61,360 nucleotides of DNA from Bacteroidota bacterium (GCA_026391695.1 JAPLDP010000020.1:1-61360), one strand, 5' to 3'; counted from the first letter of the stretch, positions 24,688-33,205 are shown. Translations and numbers: made by a program. The notes: a model not told the origin generated them from the sequence alone.

Positions 24688-27600
24688 TTATTCCTCCAAT
24701 TTGTTAATAGTCTGATTTGTTTTCTCCTCTTTCAATTTATACGGCAACAGAATCGTAAATTTTGCGCCTTTCCCCTCGCCTTCGCTTTCAGCCGACATTT
24801 TGCCTCCGTGTGTTTCAATAATGCCAAGGCTGGTGGCAAGGCCTAGTCCGGTACCTTCGTCTTCTTTCCATCCGGAAATGAATGGCTGAAATAATTTTGT
24901 CATCTGTTCTTTGCTTATACCGATGCCAGTGTCATGAATTTCGATGCGTAGTTGGATTTCATTTTCCTTTTCAACAGTGATTGTCAGGTTGCCTTTTTCG
25001 CGCATAGCCTGCCGTGCATTGCGGATAAGATTAACAAAGACGGAGAGCAGAGCGACCTTGTTGCCGGTAATTTCAGTGTTGGTTGGCAAATTAAAATTCA
25101 ACGCCACCTCAATAGCGCTCATGTCATATTGATAATTTACATTATCAACTGCCTCCCGGATTAAATCGGGCAGATTAACGGCATCTTCTTTCTTACCGAT
25201 GGTTCTGCTATAGCTAAGCAGATTACTTAAAATGGTTTTGCATCGTCTGGCGCTCTGCAATACTGTTTCAAGCTGACCTTTATACGGCGACGGCTGTTCA
25301 TCAATCCGGCGAAGCATGAGTTGGGTTCTGCCGATAATGATCGCGAGGGGATTATTAATTTCATGAGCTACATCTGCCACGAGCCGCCCCATTACCGCCA
25401 GTTTTTCAGAGGTCAGCAATTTTCCCTGCATTTCTTTCTGAATTGAAATATCCACTATTATGGTACCCATATGCCTGAGGTTTCCCTCGACATCGCGGAT
25501 AGAGAATATTGTTTGAGCAACAGGAATGCTTGTGCCATCAATGCGTTTCAGTGTATGTTCACCATCCCATACTCCGTCCCTGATGGCGGTGGGGATCCAT
25601 TCATCAGTTACGTGTTTCAAGTTTGTTTGCTCAATAAAATCAGTGATGTTTTTGTCCAATATCTCATCAGGTTTAGTAGCCCCGAGCATTTTTATTCCGC
25701 CCGGATTTATATAGATGAGCTTTCCATTCATGTCAGCAAGCGCTACAAAACCATTATACGTTTCAATGATGGCTAATTGATCGAGGATTTTTCCCTCCGC
25801 TTCTCTTTCTTTAGTCAAATCGCGGAAGATAAGCACAACTCCGGTTACATTGAAATTCTGGTCAAATATCGGCGAAGCGCTATCGCCAATTGGGTGTTCG
25901 GTGCCATCACGGGCAATCAACAGGGTATGATTCGCCATTCCCACGACACTGCCTTCATTCAAGACACGAACTACAGGGTTATCAACCTTGCAGCGGGTCT
26001 CCTCATTGACAATGCAAAGCACATCTTCAAGTAGTTTGCCGTGCGCTTCCGACTCGCTCCACCCGGTCAGTTTCTCTGCAACCGGATTCATCATCAATAC
26101 GCAACCGTTGAGATTCAGTGATATAACTGCATCGCCAATGCTATAAAGCGTGGTTCTCATCTCCGACTCACTTAGGGCAAGCATATCCTGTATCCGCTTA
26201 CGTTCGGTGATGTCGGTGAAAAAACCCACATTGCACTTATGTCCTTCTATGACCACTGATATACCGCTGATGTTAGCGTAAAACAAGGTGCCGTCTTTAC
26301 GCAGGCACGGAAGGTCGGGCGCCAACGTCTTTTCGCCACGCGCTTGGGCCTCGAACTCGGCCAGCACGTGCTCCAACGACTCTTTTGGATGAATGTCCGC
26401 CACGCCCATCCCAATTAATTCTTCCTCAGTGTATCCAAACATCCGGCATATAGCCGGGTTGGCATAGCGGAATTGCTTCATTTGCAAGTCGGCCACGAGT
26501 ATTCCCTCTGCGGCGCCTGTGAACAGCGCCTTATACCTGGCTTCTGTTTCTCGCAGCGCATCTTCCGCCTGCTTGCGCTCGGTTATATCGATTGTATAAC
26601 CAGCAAGCAAATTTTTACCTTCATGAAAAATCGGGGATTTGATAGATGTATAATTACGACCATTTAAATTCTCTTCCAATTTAAGTATCTTACCAGAAGA
26701 AACTACTGCCCAGTCATCGGCTGTAATTTTTGCAGCAAATTCAGCGGGGAACAATTCATCCATAGTCTTGCCAACCATTTCGGAACCAAGAACACCAGTT
26801 AAGTCCACAAAATTTTCGCTAGCCATAATTACTCTGCTTTCATTAGGGGTCACTTCTTTAATGTAGGTATAAATTGGTGAATGCTTTATAAACGTTGAAA
26901 GTAACTTCTCGCTCTCCCGTAGTGCTTCTTCTGCCTGTTTGCGTTCGACAACCCTCCCCAATCTTTCGGCGATCGCATTGATCAGATTTCTCTCTTCCCT
27001 TAAGAACGGCCCTTCGTCCCTGATGGGTCGCTCTTCGAGGTAGCACAGCTCAATCATGCCGACAGGCTGTCCATCCACCTTAAGGTCGGCGGACTGCCGC
27101 CAGTCAGTTTTACGGAAATTTCCTGTTTGATATTGTCGCCCTTTAAAAATAATGCGGATGCAGGCGATTTCAGGATGGGCCCATGCATTCGGCATAACAT
27201 CAGCGCTGCCCTGTAATATCTTCTCCAGGCTGTCATCTTTCTCAATCAAGTCAGCGATGACGTAGAGGCAGTTCAATTCTTTGACACGTTCCCGCAATAC
27301 CTCTTCAGCCAGTTTGCGCCCTGTGATATCTTCAAAGCTTTCTATTCCACCAATTATATTATCATTTATATCTTTTAGGATATCTACATTTTTAGAAATA
27401 AAAATTCTTCTTCCTGATTTATGTATTATGGAACATTCTTTTGCATTGATAGGTTTTTGTGTTAGTGAATCGAAAAGCCCACATTTTGAACGGCAGGGTT
27501 CTTCAGCAAAAGCAGCGCATGATTTCCCGATCATTTCTTCCTGCGAAAAGCCTGTAATTTGTGTAGCCTTAATATTCCAGCTTGTAATCCGTTTTTCGTT

Positions 27601-27903
27601 ATCAACAGTGAATATAGCGCTTGGGGTTACTTTATATATTAATTCAGCAAATTCTTTTGATTCTTTCAATGCCTCCCCTTTTTTATCCATATCTTCCATA
27701 ATGTTCAGATAGGCATTCCTGGCCATCTCTAATTCTTCTTTGCTCTTCTGCAAATCCTCGATGATGTTCAGGCTCGCCTGCTGAGCCTCCTCCAAATCCT
27801 TTACCATTCTACGGACAGATTCGTCAGACCCGGCTGCCTGCCCCGGTTTAATCGGGGGTTGGGCAGGGATTATAGAGTTTCTATTCAATGACTCATTATT
27901 CAT
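24688..27903 (-). CDS. soluble multi-PAS/GAF histidine kinase
   Basis: 1071 residues from ATG 27903, which overlaps the cheD stop by 8 bp. An upstream in-frame ATG at 27960 would add 19 residues but lies deep inside cheD. Order: coiled coil (about 30-85), Cys-containing PAS (CAAFAEEPCRSKC), GAF-like domain (about 210-330), four PAS domains, HisKA (VADVAHEINNPLAII) and HATPase (NARQAM, DTGIGI, GTGLGLATS). There are no membrane helices, so it senses a cytoplasmic signal. The HisKA is of the NtrB-like HEINNPL type, unlike the kinases at 12950 and 20667. Partner: the receiver 3 bp downstream. Confidence 0.9.
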   Translation of the reverse strand: MNNESLNRNSIIPAQPPIKPGQAAGSDESVRRMVKDLEEAQQASLNIIEDLQKSKEELEMARNAYLNIMEDMDKKGEALKESKEFAELIYKVTPSAIFTVDNEKRITSWNIKATQITGFSQEEMIGKSCAAFAEEPCRSKCGLFDSLTQKPINAKECSIIHKSGRRIFISKNVDILKDINDNIIGGIESFEDITGRKLAEEVLRERVKELNCLYVIADLIEKDDSLEKILQGSADVMPNAWAHPEIACIRIIFKGRQYQTGNFRKTDWRQSADLKVDGQPVGMIELCYLEERPIRDEGPFLREERNLINAIAERLGRVVERKQAEEALRESEKLLSTFIKHSPIYTYIKEVTPNESRVIMASENFVDLTGVLGSEMVGKTMDELFPAEFAAKITADDWAVVSSGKILKLEENLNGRNYTSIKSPIFHEGKNLLAGYTIDITERKQAEDALRETEARYKALFTGAAEGILVADLQMKQFRYANPAICRMFGYTEEELIGMGVADIHPKESLEHVLAEFEAQARGEKTLAPDLPCLRKDGTLFYANISGISVVIEGHKCNVGFFTDITERKRIQDMLALSESEMRTTLYSIGDAVISLNLNGCVLMMNPVAEKLTGWSESEAHGKLLEDVLCIVNEETRCKVDNPVVRVLNEGSVVGMANHTLLIARDGTEHPIGDSASPIFDQNFNVTGVVLIFRDLTKEREAEGKILDQLAIIETYNGFVALADMNGKLIYINPGGIKMLGATKPDEILDKNITDFIEQTNLKHVTDEWIPTAIRDGVWDGEHTLKRIDGTSIPVAQTIFSIRDVEGNLRHMGTIIVDISIQKEMQGKLLTSEKLAVMGRLVADVAHEINNPLAIIIGRTQLMLRRIDEQPSPYKGQLETVLQSARRCKTILSNLLSYSRTIGKKEDAVNLPDLIREAVDNVNYQYDMSAIEVALNFNLPTNTEITGNKVALLSVFVNLIRNARQAMREKGNLTITVEKENEIQLRIEIHDTGIGISKEQMTKLFQPFISGWKEDEGTGLGLATSLGIIETHGGKMSAESEGEGKGAKFTILLPYKLKEEKTNQTINKLEE

Positions 27904-28378
27904 ATTGCAACAGCCTTTCTTCTTCATTTCCTTCGATATAAAATATACATCCTCTTTCAAGATTGAGAGAAACAGATCTCCTCTGGGTGCCCCCTAAAAC
28001 GCTAGCCCTTATTCTGATGCCTTTTTCTCCCAAAAGGTTAACCACCGACTTGATGTTGTCTTCACAAACAGTATCATCATTCCTTTGGAGCACATTTCCT
28101 CCCCCAACCAAGCATACCTCAAGATCATTCTTATTCACTCCCAGGCAAGCCATCTGGTCTATCATCGCATCTATGGCATCAGCCGCGTATCTTGTTCTGT
28201 GGGGATAGTCTTCTTTTGGTGACCTTCCCGGGAGCATAACGTGTACTATTGCACCTACCTTTTTCCCTGAATCATAGGCGGTAATGGCAATGCACGAACC
28301 GATCGCGTTCGCTCTCAAGACTGCATTTTCTCTGCCCGCCTTAACCTGCCCTGTTTCTACATCAATTACCTGATTCAT
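27896..28378 (-). CDS. cheD: CheD-type receptor glutamine deamidase
   Basis: 160 residues. CheD deamidates glutamines on chemoreceptors. The family motif GSCIAI (Cys29) and HVMLPG (His46) keep the normal 17-residue Cys-His spacing, and GGGNVL and GGTQRRSV follow. The Thr usually six residues before the Cys (third member of the triad in Thermotoga) appears to be Ala23, so activity may be altered. No methyl-accepting receptor is nearby. The upstream HAMP-coiled-coil protein is the only receptor-like candidate. It starts 6 bp after that gene and overlaps the kinase. Confidence 0.88.
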   Translation of the reverse strand: MNQVIDVETGQVKAGRENAVLRANAIGSCIAITAYDSGKKVGAIVHVMLPGRSPKEDYPHRTRYAADAIDAMIDQMACLGVNKNDLEVCLVGGGNVLQRNDDTVCEDNIKSVVNLLGEKGIRIRASVLGGTQRRSVSLNLERGCIFYIEGNEEERLLQYE

Positions 28379-28384
28379 CCCTTC

Positions 28385-28906
28385 TTATATTTCACCCTTT
28401 ATCTTTTTTGGTGCCTCATACTTCCAAGGCTGTCCTGATTTTTCAAGGAGAGAGTTTACCTCTCCCTTTAGTGCGATCATTTGCAGTTCCCTGCCCACCA
28501 TAAGTCTATTAGCCCGCTCCAAATCACCTACTTTACTCATTAATGCATCCTGTGAAGCCCGCAATCCCTGTTCTTTCGCCATTAACTGTTGGTTAGCAGC
28601 CCTTAGTTGTTGTTCTTTTGCTGTTAACTGTTGGTTAGCGGCAACCAGGTGTTGTTCGCTTGCTCTTAACTGCTGGTTGGCGGCTTTCAGTTGTTGTTCG
28701 CTTGCTCTTAGCTGCTGGTTTGCAGCTTGTATTTCCTCAGTCTTTTCCTTAATATCATCAATCATCATATTAAAACCTATAGCCAGTGAATCGATGTCAT
28801 CATTTTTGTCTGAAAGTTCAAGCTGAACAGAATAATCTCCTCTTGCTACTTTTATAACTGTCTCAATGATTTCATTTATACGGTCTTTTTCTAGTGTTTT
28901 ATCCAT
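28385..28906 (-). CDS. HAMP-like coiled-coil protein without membrane anchor
   Basis: 173 residues. A HAMP-like segment (about 8-55, IIETVIKVARGDYSVQLELSD... DSLAIGFNMM) is followed by a coiled coil built from four 14-residue repeats (about 60-120, consensus AANQQLRASEQQL) and an ALKGEVNSLLEKSG tail. There is no transmembrane helix. It resembles the signalling neck of a receptor or kinase made as a separate protein, and could be a target for the CheD encoded 6 bp downstream. Function is inferred only from context. Confidence 0.75.
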   Translation of the reverse strand: MDKTLEKDRINEIIETVIKVARGDYSVQLELSDKNDDIDSLAIGFNMMIDDIKEKTEEIQAANQQLRASEQQLKAANQQLRASEQHLVAANQQLTAKEQQLRAANQQLMAKEQGLRASQDALMSKVGDLERANRLMVGRELQMIALKGEVNSLLEKSGQPWKYEAPKKIKGEI

Positions 28907-28955
28907 ACATTTATCCTTTTTGAATTTTATCAGTTCTGATTATTGGTATTATTCC

Positions 28956-29360
28956 TTATTCCTTCAGCCAGGCCAGTGCTTCTTCCTTCGTCTTGAAAAA
29001 ACGCATATCTTTATTTTTAGAAATCCCCATAACAAATGACGCAATCACTCTTGCAACCGGATGCAATCCAAATAAAGCAATCTTTGCTGTTTTTTCGTGT
29101 TCACTCAATTCTTTCCATATCTTTCTTGCTTCCGGTGATTGTTTTCCTGCTTTGTTAACGTCTACAAGCAAACTTACTTTTCCTTCAACCATATTTATAA
29201 ATTTTAAATAAACCTTTTTACACGCAATTACTTTTTCCTCATCACATTCGCCAACATCGGTAAAATAAAGCATATCATCCTCACCAAGATACCATCTGCT
29301 TTCCCCTACCCAGAATTCTCTTTCGCTAATTTGTTTAACTTCTACTTGTTTTTGTTCCAT
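28956..29360 (-). CDS. STAS/SpoIIAA-like protein
   Basis: 134 residues. The C-terminal two thirds match the SpoIIAA-like/SEC14-type STAS fold of sensory operons (LLVDVNKAGKQSPEARKIW, IALFGLHPVARVIASF, and a final FFKTKEEALAWLKE). The N-terminal strands (WYLGEDDMLYFTDVG) replace the usual first strand. It probably binds a partner and may be switched by phosphorylation, though no canonical Ser of anti-anti-sigma factors is obvious. It has a perfect SD AGGAGG seven bases before the ATG. First gene of the CheD-kinase operon. Confidence 0.7.
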   Translation of the reverse strand: MEQKQVEVKQISEREFWVGESRWYLGEDDMLYFTDVGECDEEKVIACKKVYLKFINMVEGKVSLLVDVNKAGKQSPEARKIWKELSEHEKTAKIALFGLHPVARVIASFVMGISKNKDMRFFKTKEEALAWLKE

Positions 29361-29402
29361 TTTTTCCTCCTTTATTTTTTATTGTGACAAGGATTCTTCT
29401 TT

Positions 29403-29517
29403 GGGGTCATCATGCACCTCCATTAACTTGAGTAATTCCTAATAGAAAAATAGTTACATCAAATCTCCTCATTGCTTTTTTAATTTCCCGAATCGTAATC
29501 TAAAGCAAGCATGACGC
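29403..29517 (-). pseudogene. remnant tail of a second 253-aa-type gene
   Basis: About 85% identical to 22823-22932, which is the end of the 253-residue gene and its downstream SD-ATGATG. A single-base deletion breaks the frame. It sits directly after the 231-residue gene, just as the intact 253-residue gene follows the 211-residue paralogue. This is best explained by segmental duplication and loss of the rest of the gene. Confidence 0.7.
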
Positions 29518-29531
29518 ATACTTTTCCTGCA

Positions 29532-30215
29532 TCATTTTTTAATCATATATTGAGCAAGTTGTTCAAGTTGTAATGTTTTAATTTTAGAATCAGATTGCAT
29601 TGCTTTTTGATATTTTCGGATTTTTGCAATTTCCTTCAATTCGATCACAGTAATATCTTTGGGCAGTCTTTTCATGATATTGTGATAAGCCCCGATAAAA
29701 AGAATTCCGGTTTCGTTCTGGCCCAACGTTTCGGCTATCCTGCCGGCAATAAATTTATCCCTCCTGATTAAAAATATTGGTTTCAAAACTTTATACCTGA
29801 GCAGTAGAAAGAGTTTCTTAATATTGGTTCTTGATTTTAAGATAGATTGAAGTCCATCGTATTCATCTTTCACCATTTTGAAATCTTCAGTCTTGACAAG
29901 TATTGCTCCCCGATCGATAAGTTTTGAAACTATTTCAGAATTTTTGCTCCCCGATTTGATGCCTGCGTTAATAATTTTCATTGCCATTTCCCCGTCAACA
30001 AACATTCCATCCTGATATATTTTTATCCCCTTAATATATATATCAATGTTTTCAAAATAGGATTCAATTGCATCCCAATAGCCATTTACAGTATCGGTAT
30101 GCTTTTGCCATTTACTTTCTCCGAGTCCGGAAACACTTTTGCTCTTAAGTTCTTTCCCCAGAGAGCCCATGTCGGCGCTTGAATGAATGATGGGAACATA
30201 TATTAGGGTCCTCAT
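29532..30215 (-). CDS. unknown conserved protein, paralogue of 23657 gene
   Basis: 227 residues from the ATG at 30215, which overlaps the upstream stop as ATGA; a start at 30227 would add four residues. It starts MRTLIYVPIIHSSADMGSL and shares the IYQDG, GSKN, TED and FIGAYHN-KRLPKD blocks with the 211-residue gene. It has an extra C-terminal helix (about 195-227) and a basic insert around 140-155. Function is unknown; the duplicate arrangement implies a role in this sensory locus. Confidence 0.7.
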   Translation of the reverse strand: MRTLIYVPIIHSSADMGSLGKELKSKSVSGLGESKWQKHTDTVNGYWDAIESYFENIDIYIKGIKIYQDGMFVDGEMAMKIINAGIKSGSKNSEIVSKLIDRGAILVKTEDFKMVKDEYDGLQSILKSRTNIKKLFLLLRYKVLKPIFLIRRDKFIAGRIAETLGQNETGILFIGAYHNIMKRLPKDITVIELKEIAKIRKYQKAMQSDSKIKTLQLEQLAQYMIKK

Positions 30216-30484
30216 TGTGAAAGGCATTTAGCTTTGATTATCAATTCTGCTGTTTTTTTATGCAAATGCGCAATCATGCGGCAATATTTGCAATCTTGTT
30301 TTTGATCATCGTACTGCGGACAATCAATAAGGCAAGCCACCTTATCCGATAATTCTTCGGCATATTTTGCCTTGATGCAAACAGATGCTCCATGATTGAT
30401 TTTTTGTTTTATTACATTCATGGCAGTAAAACTATCCTGATGGATTTTACACTGAATCGCTGAAGTATCATTTTGATTGTACAT
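30212..30484 (-). CDS. small Cys-containing hypothetical protein
   Basis: 90 residues with seven Cys, including a CKYC pair (about 72-75) and a CLIDCPQYDDQKQDC stretch, and one His-rich helix. The spacing suggests metal or redox binding, but no family is recognised. It is translationally coupled (ATGA) to the next gene and lies only 30 bp after gvpK, linking the gas-vesicle and sensory blocks. Confidence 0.6.
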   Translation of the reverse strand: MYNQNDTSAIQCKIHQDSFTAMNVIKQKINHGASVCIKAKYAEELSDKVACLIDCPQYDDQKQDCKYCRMIAHLHKKTAELIIKAKCLSQ

Positions 30485-30514
30485 GTGGTTTTTATTAGTT
30501 TGTGAATAGGTTCT

Positions 30515-30859
30515 TTACATTAAATCGCCCAATGGACCGAGATTGATGTTTAAATCCCTGTCGGTGAGGTTAAAGTGTTTTTTCAGTTCTTCCATTTTCA
30601 TCTCCAGCTTCATGAGGGTTTCTCCCAATCGTTCGATTTCAGCTTCCGTTAATGATCCGCCGTCGACTCTTCGCATGGCCTGCTTTTCAACCAGTTTCCG
30701 GATGAGTTCCACCAGGGTGAGAACCAGTTTTGCCAGCCCTGAATCTGCATTGTCGGGGCTGAGCTTTAGCCTGGATTCTTCGTTGCTTGTCAGTTTTCCA
30801 ATCTCCTCCGAAAGTTCCTCAAGCGAACCCGAAGTAAATAGTATCTTATCTTCACTCAT
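30515..30859 (-). CDS. gvpK: gas vesicle protein GvpK
   Basis: 114 residues. GvpK is a small helical accessory protein needed for vesicle assembly. The family core is present: GLAKLVLTLVELIRKLVEKQAMRRVDGGSLTEAEIERLGETLMKLEMKM, with an N-terminal acidic extension and a short C-terminal tail LNINLGPLGDLM. It lies 8 bp after a gvpF/L gene. Last recognisable gas-vesicle gene of the locus. Confidence 0.9.
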   Translation of the reverse strand: MSEDKILFTSGSLEELSEEIGKLTSNEESRLKLSPDNADSGLAKLVLTLVELIRKLVEKQAMRRVDGGSLTEAEIERLGETLMKLEMKMEELKKHFNLTDRDLNINLGPLGDLM

Positions 30860-30867
30860 GGCTCATT

Positions 30868-31623
30868 TTACTTTACCGTGAAATCCACAAAATTGTACGG
30901 CGGCCAGGGGCCGGTCAACACAAAGTTAAGCCCGCTATAGTGGTCTTGTAAATCTTCAACCGCCTGTATCAATTCACCTTTCTTATCCTTTTCAAGTAAA
31001 AAAACCGCATCGATTATGGTTGTTGCGGTTGCCATTTTTTTGAATTTATTGACCGCGTTCAATCGGGCAAGGTATTCCGTGATCTCTGCAATAACCGAAT
31101 CAACATAGGTCAACAGCAATTCCTCAAGCCTGTGCTCTTTAAGTTTTTTATTCACGTAATCCACGTACACTGAATTTTTGATTTCCGGGGCAGGTTGGGC
31201 GGGTGTTTTGGTATCGGCCTCTGATTTTGCCCTCAGTTCTGCCTTTAATTTTTCGGAATCGCAGAAAACCTTTAGTCCGAATTCAACCTTGTTTTCAACT
31301 TTCAGAAGGTTGTGTTGAATTTTATTATAGTTTCTTTCGAGCATTTTTTTAATCGCGTCGGTTGATTCCATAAGGGAACCATATTGCATGGGAAGAAGCG
31401 TAAATTGTTGCGCCAGGTTTTCGATCACCCCGGCATACTCAATGGCATTTGTTTTATCTGCAATTAAATCAGCTCTTTTGATATCGCTGACTACTGCTGA
31501 AATTTCATCAAAGGAAACACCGTATAAGGCCGCCCCAGTAATACCCTTCATATCAACCAACAGCGTATTTAACTTTTCATGATTACTTTTTACGGATAAT
31601 ATGGCATAAATCATCTTATCCAT
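30868..31623 (-). CDS. gas vesicle protein GvpF/GvpL, paralogue 5
   Basis: 251 residues. GvpF/L proteins bind GvpA and act in nucleation. Seen here: N-terminal AILSVKSNHEKL strand, VIENLAQQFTLLPMQYGSLM, VEFGLKVFCDSE and the C-terminal LNFVLTGPWPPYNFVDF signature. The N-terminal domain is more divergent than in the sister copies (no IYGI motif). Two bp separate it from the GvpA-family gene upstream. Confidence 0.85.
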   Translation of the reverse strand: MDKMIYAILSVKSNHEKLNTLLVDMKGITGAALYGVSFDEISAVVSDIKRADLIADKTNAIEYAGVIENLAQQFTLLPMQYGSLMESTDAIKKMLERNYNKIQHNLLKVENKVEFGLKVFCDSEKLKAELRAKSEADTKTPAQPAPEIKNSVYVDYVNKKLKEHRLEELLLTYVDSVIAEITEYLARLNAVNKFKKMATATTIIDAVFLLEKDKKGELIQAVEDLQDHYSGLNFVLTGPWPPYNFVDFTVK

Positions 31624-31625
31624 GT

Positions 31626-31829
31626 CTATACAATTACTGAATTTCCGGACCTCAATTGCTCCATGGTTTCAACCGAGCTCAGCATTAATTTCACGCCCAC
31701 ATATACCAGGTCGATATCTGCTACAGAAATTACAATATCCCCGGTTAGTATTACTCCTTTGTTCAATACCCTGTCGAGTAATTCAAGGATGGTAATATCC
31801 TTAGATCTGTCAACTACATTTTCATACAT
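31626..31829 (-). CDS. GvpA-family minor gas vesicle protein (GvpJ/S type)
   Basis: 67 residues. It has the GvpA fold core ITILELLDRVLNKGVILTGDIVISVADIDLVYVGVKLMLSSVE but differs from the main GvpA in charge and C terminus, as minor GvpJ, M or S proteins do. These are thought to help form vesicle tips or nucleate. Its ATG overlaps the stop of the upstream gvpF/L gene (TAATG). Confidence 0.85.
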   Translation of the reverse strand: MYENVVDRSKDITILELLDRVLNKGVILTGDIVISVADIDLVYVGVKLMLSSVETMEQLRSGNSVIV

Positions 31830-32626
31830 TACTGTTTTTCTTTAATGGAGATAAAACTAAATGGCGGCCAGGGGCCGGTTGTTTCAATAATAAAGCCGGA
31901 ATTCCCATCCTTTTTTCTCAGTGTGTCAACTGTACCATTAAAATCAGCCACTTTGTTTTTACTTACAAGAAAGGTGGCATTGAGGATCATGGTATCCACT
32001 CTTCCGGTAAATTCCTTCGGGAGCAGGTTATTGAGGCAAGTTGATTCGCTTAGATTTTTAAAATCATTATAATATTTCTGTCCGTAGATCTTACAAAGCC
32101 GGTCCATTTCATTTTCGATCAGGTCGGTTTTTTTTCTTTTCAGAAGAAAAGCTTTTCCGGGCGAACTTGCCATGATCTGCTTTTCCAGCGCAGCGGCTTC
32201 CTCGCTCAATTCATCAATTTGTTCGCTCAGCGCTTTACGGTCGCAATAAATTTTCACCGCCCATTCTTCCTTCCCTTCGATATTATGGAGATTCTCGGTC
32301 AATGAATCGGAATAATCCTCTATAAATTTTTTCAAACTATCTTCAGATTGATAGATGGTGCCAAATTTAAATGGGATCACCGCACTGTTTTCCATGATCT
32401 TGCTTATGACATTGATGTGATCTCTTACGCTTGGTTCTACCCATGAAATATCTGATAAGTTTTTTTTCAGATTTTCCTCCGAAAAATCGCTTTCTGAAAC
32501 ATATTTTATGGTTGCATAAAAACCCGTGGCCTTAAGGTATTTCAAATCCCCGAACCCGGCAGCCTGACCGGGTTGGGGTAAATTACCTGTAATACAATAC
32601 ACGTATATTAAATCCTTTTTCATCAC
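31829..32626 (-). CDS. gas vesicle protein GvpF/GvpL, paralogue 4
   Basis: 265 residues. It shows N-terminal LIYVYCITG, the AVIPFKFGTIY segment, EEWAVKIYCD, and C-terminal IETTGPWPPFSFI. It is one of five GvpF/L paralogues here. An extra Lys-rich helix (about 140-170) precedes the second domain. It overlaps the minor GvpA-like gene by one base. Confidence 0.87.
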   Translation of the reverse strand: MMKKDLIYVYCITGNLPQPGQAAGFGDLKYLKATGFYATIKYVSESDFSEENLKKNLSDISWVEPSVRDHINVISKIMENSAVIPFKFGTIYQSEDSLKKFIEDYSDSLTENLHNIEGKEEWAVKIYCDRKALSEQIDELSEEAAALEKQIMASSPGKAFLLKRKKTDLIENEMDRLCKIYGQKYYNDFKNLSESTCLNNLLPKEFTGRVDTMILNATFLVSKNKVADFNGTVDTLRKKDGNSGFIIETTGPWPPFSFISIKEKQ

Positions 32627-32649
32627 TTGATAATGGCGACAATCATAAA

Positions 32650-32922
32650 TTACTGATTATTATTTCCCGTTTCTTCAAAAGATGTAATTCTTTGAAATGA
32701 TGTAATTTCAAGGTTATCATCCAGGTGTACCGAATAATAAAGCCGTACCTGTTTTGGTGGTAAATTCATTGACTTGAGGAATGAATCATCTTCATAAACT
32801 TCTGCCACGGCTTCCCAGATTTCGTTCACCTTTTCGAGTTTTATGACCGTTACTTCATAGCTGTTGATGCTCTCTTTAAGGAACTCTAAAACAGCGTTTT
32901 TTACTTCAATTATTTTACTCAT
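32650..32922 (-). CDS. gvpO: gas vesicle protein GvpO
   Basis: 90 residues with the GvpO pattern: N-terminal helix, then VNEIWEAVAEVYEDD, a YYSVHLDDNLEITSFQRI strand pair and a short tail. In haloarchaea GvpO influences gvp expression; its bacterial role is unclear. It is shorter at the N terminus than haloarchaeal GvpO. It lies between gvpG and a gvpF/L gene. Confidence 0.8.
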   Translation of the reverse strand: MSKIIEVKNAVLEFLKESINSYEVTVIKLEKVNEIWEAVAEVYEDDSFLKSMNLPPKQVRLYYSVHLDDNLEITSFQRITSFEETGNNNQ

Positions 32923-32967
32923 AAATCAATCTCCATTAATTATTGTTTAAAACTATTTTAACCTACC

Positions 32968-33204
32968 TTACTTGTTTTGTTTTTCTTCTCTGATATTTTC
33001 CAGTAATTTCAACAATTCATCTTCTCTTTTATCGTATTCTTCTTCATCAATTTCATCCATTTCAAACTTCAACTGCAATGCCATCAACCTTTCTTTAATG
33101 GCGCCTTCATCCGACATTTCTTTCTCGATCACCTCATTGATTTTTTTTCCGATGAAAATAACTCCTTTTAAAGGCGCAAGCAATATATCATCGATCAGAA
33201 ACAT
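32968..33204 (-). CDS. gvpG: gas vesicle protein GvpG
   Basis: 78 residues, with the typical hydrophobic start (LIDDILLAPLKGVIFIGKKI) followed by an acidic coiled-coil helix with EEYDKREDELLKLLENI. Length and arrangement match GvpG, an accessory assembly factor usually encoded beside gvpF. It starts one base after the upstream gvpF/L stop. Confidence 0.9.
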   Translation of the reverse strand: MFLIDDILLAPLKGVIFIGKKINEVIEKEMSDEGAIKERLMALQLKFEMDEIDEEEYDKREDELLKLLENIREEKQNK

Positions 33205-33205
33205 G

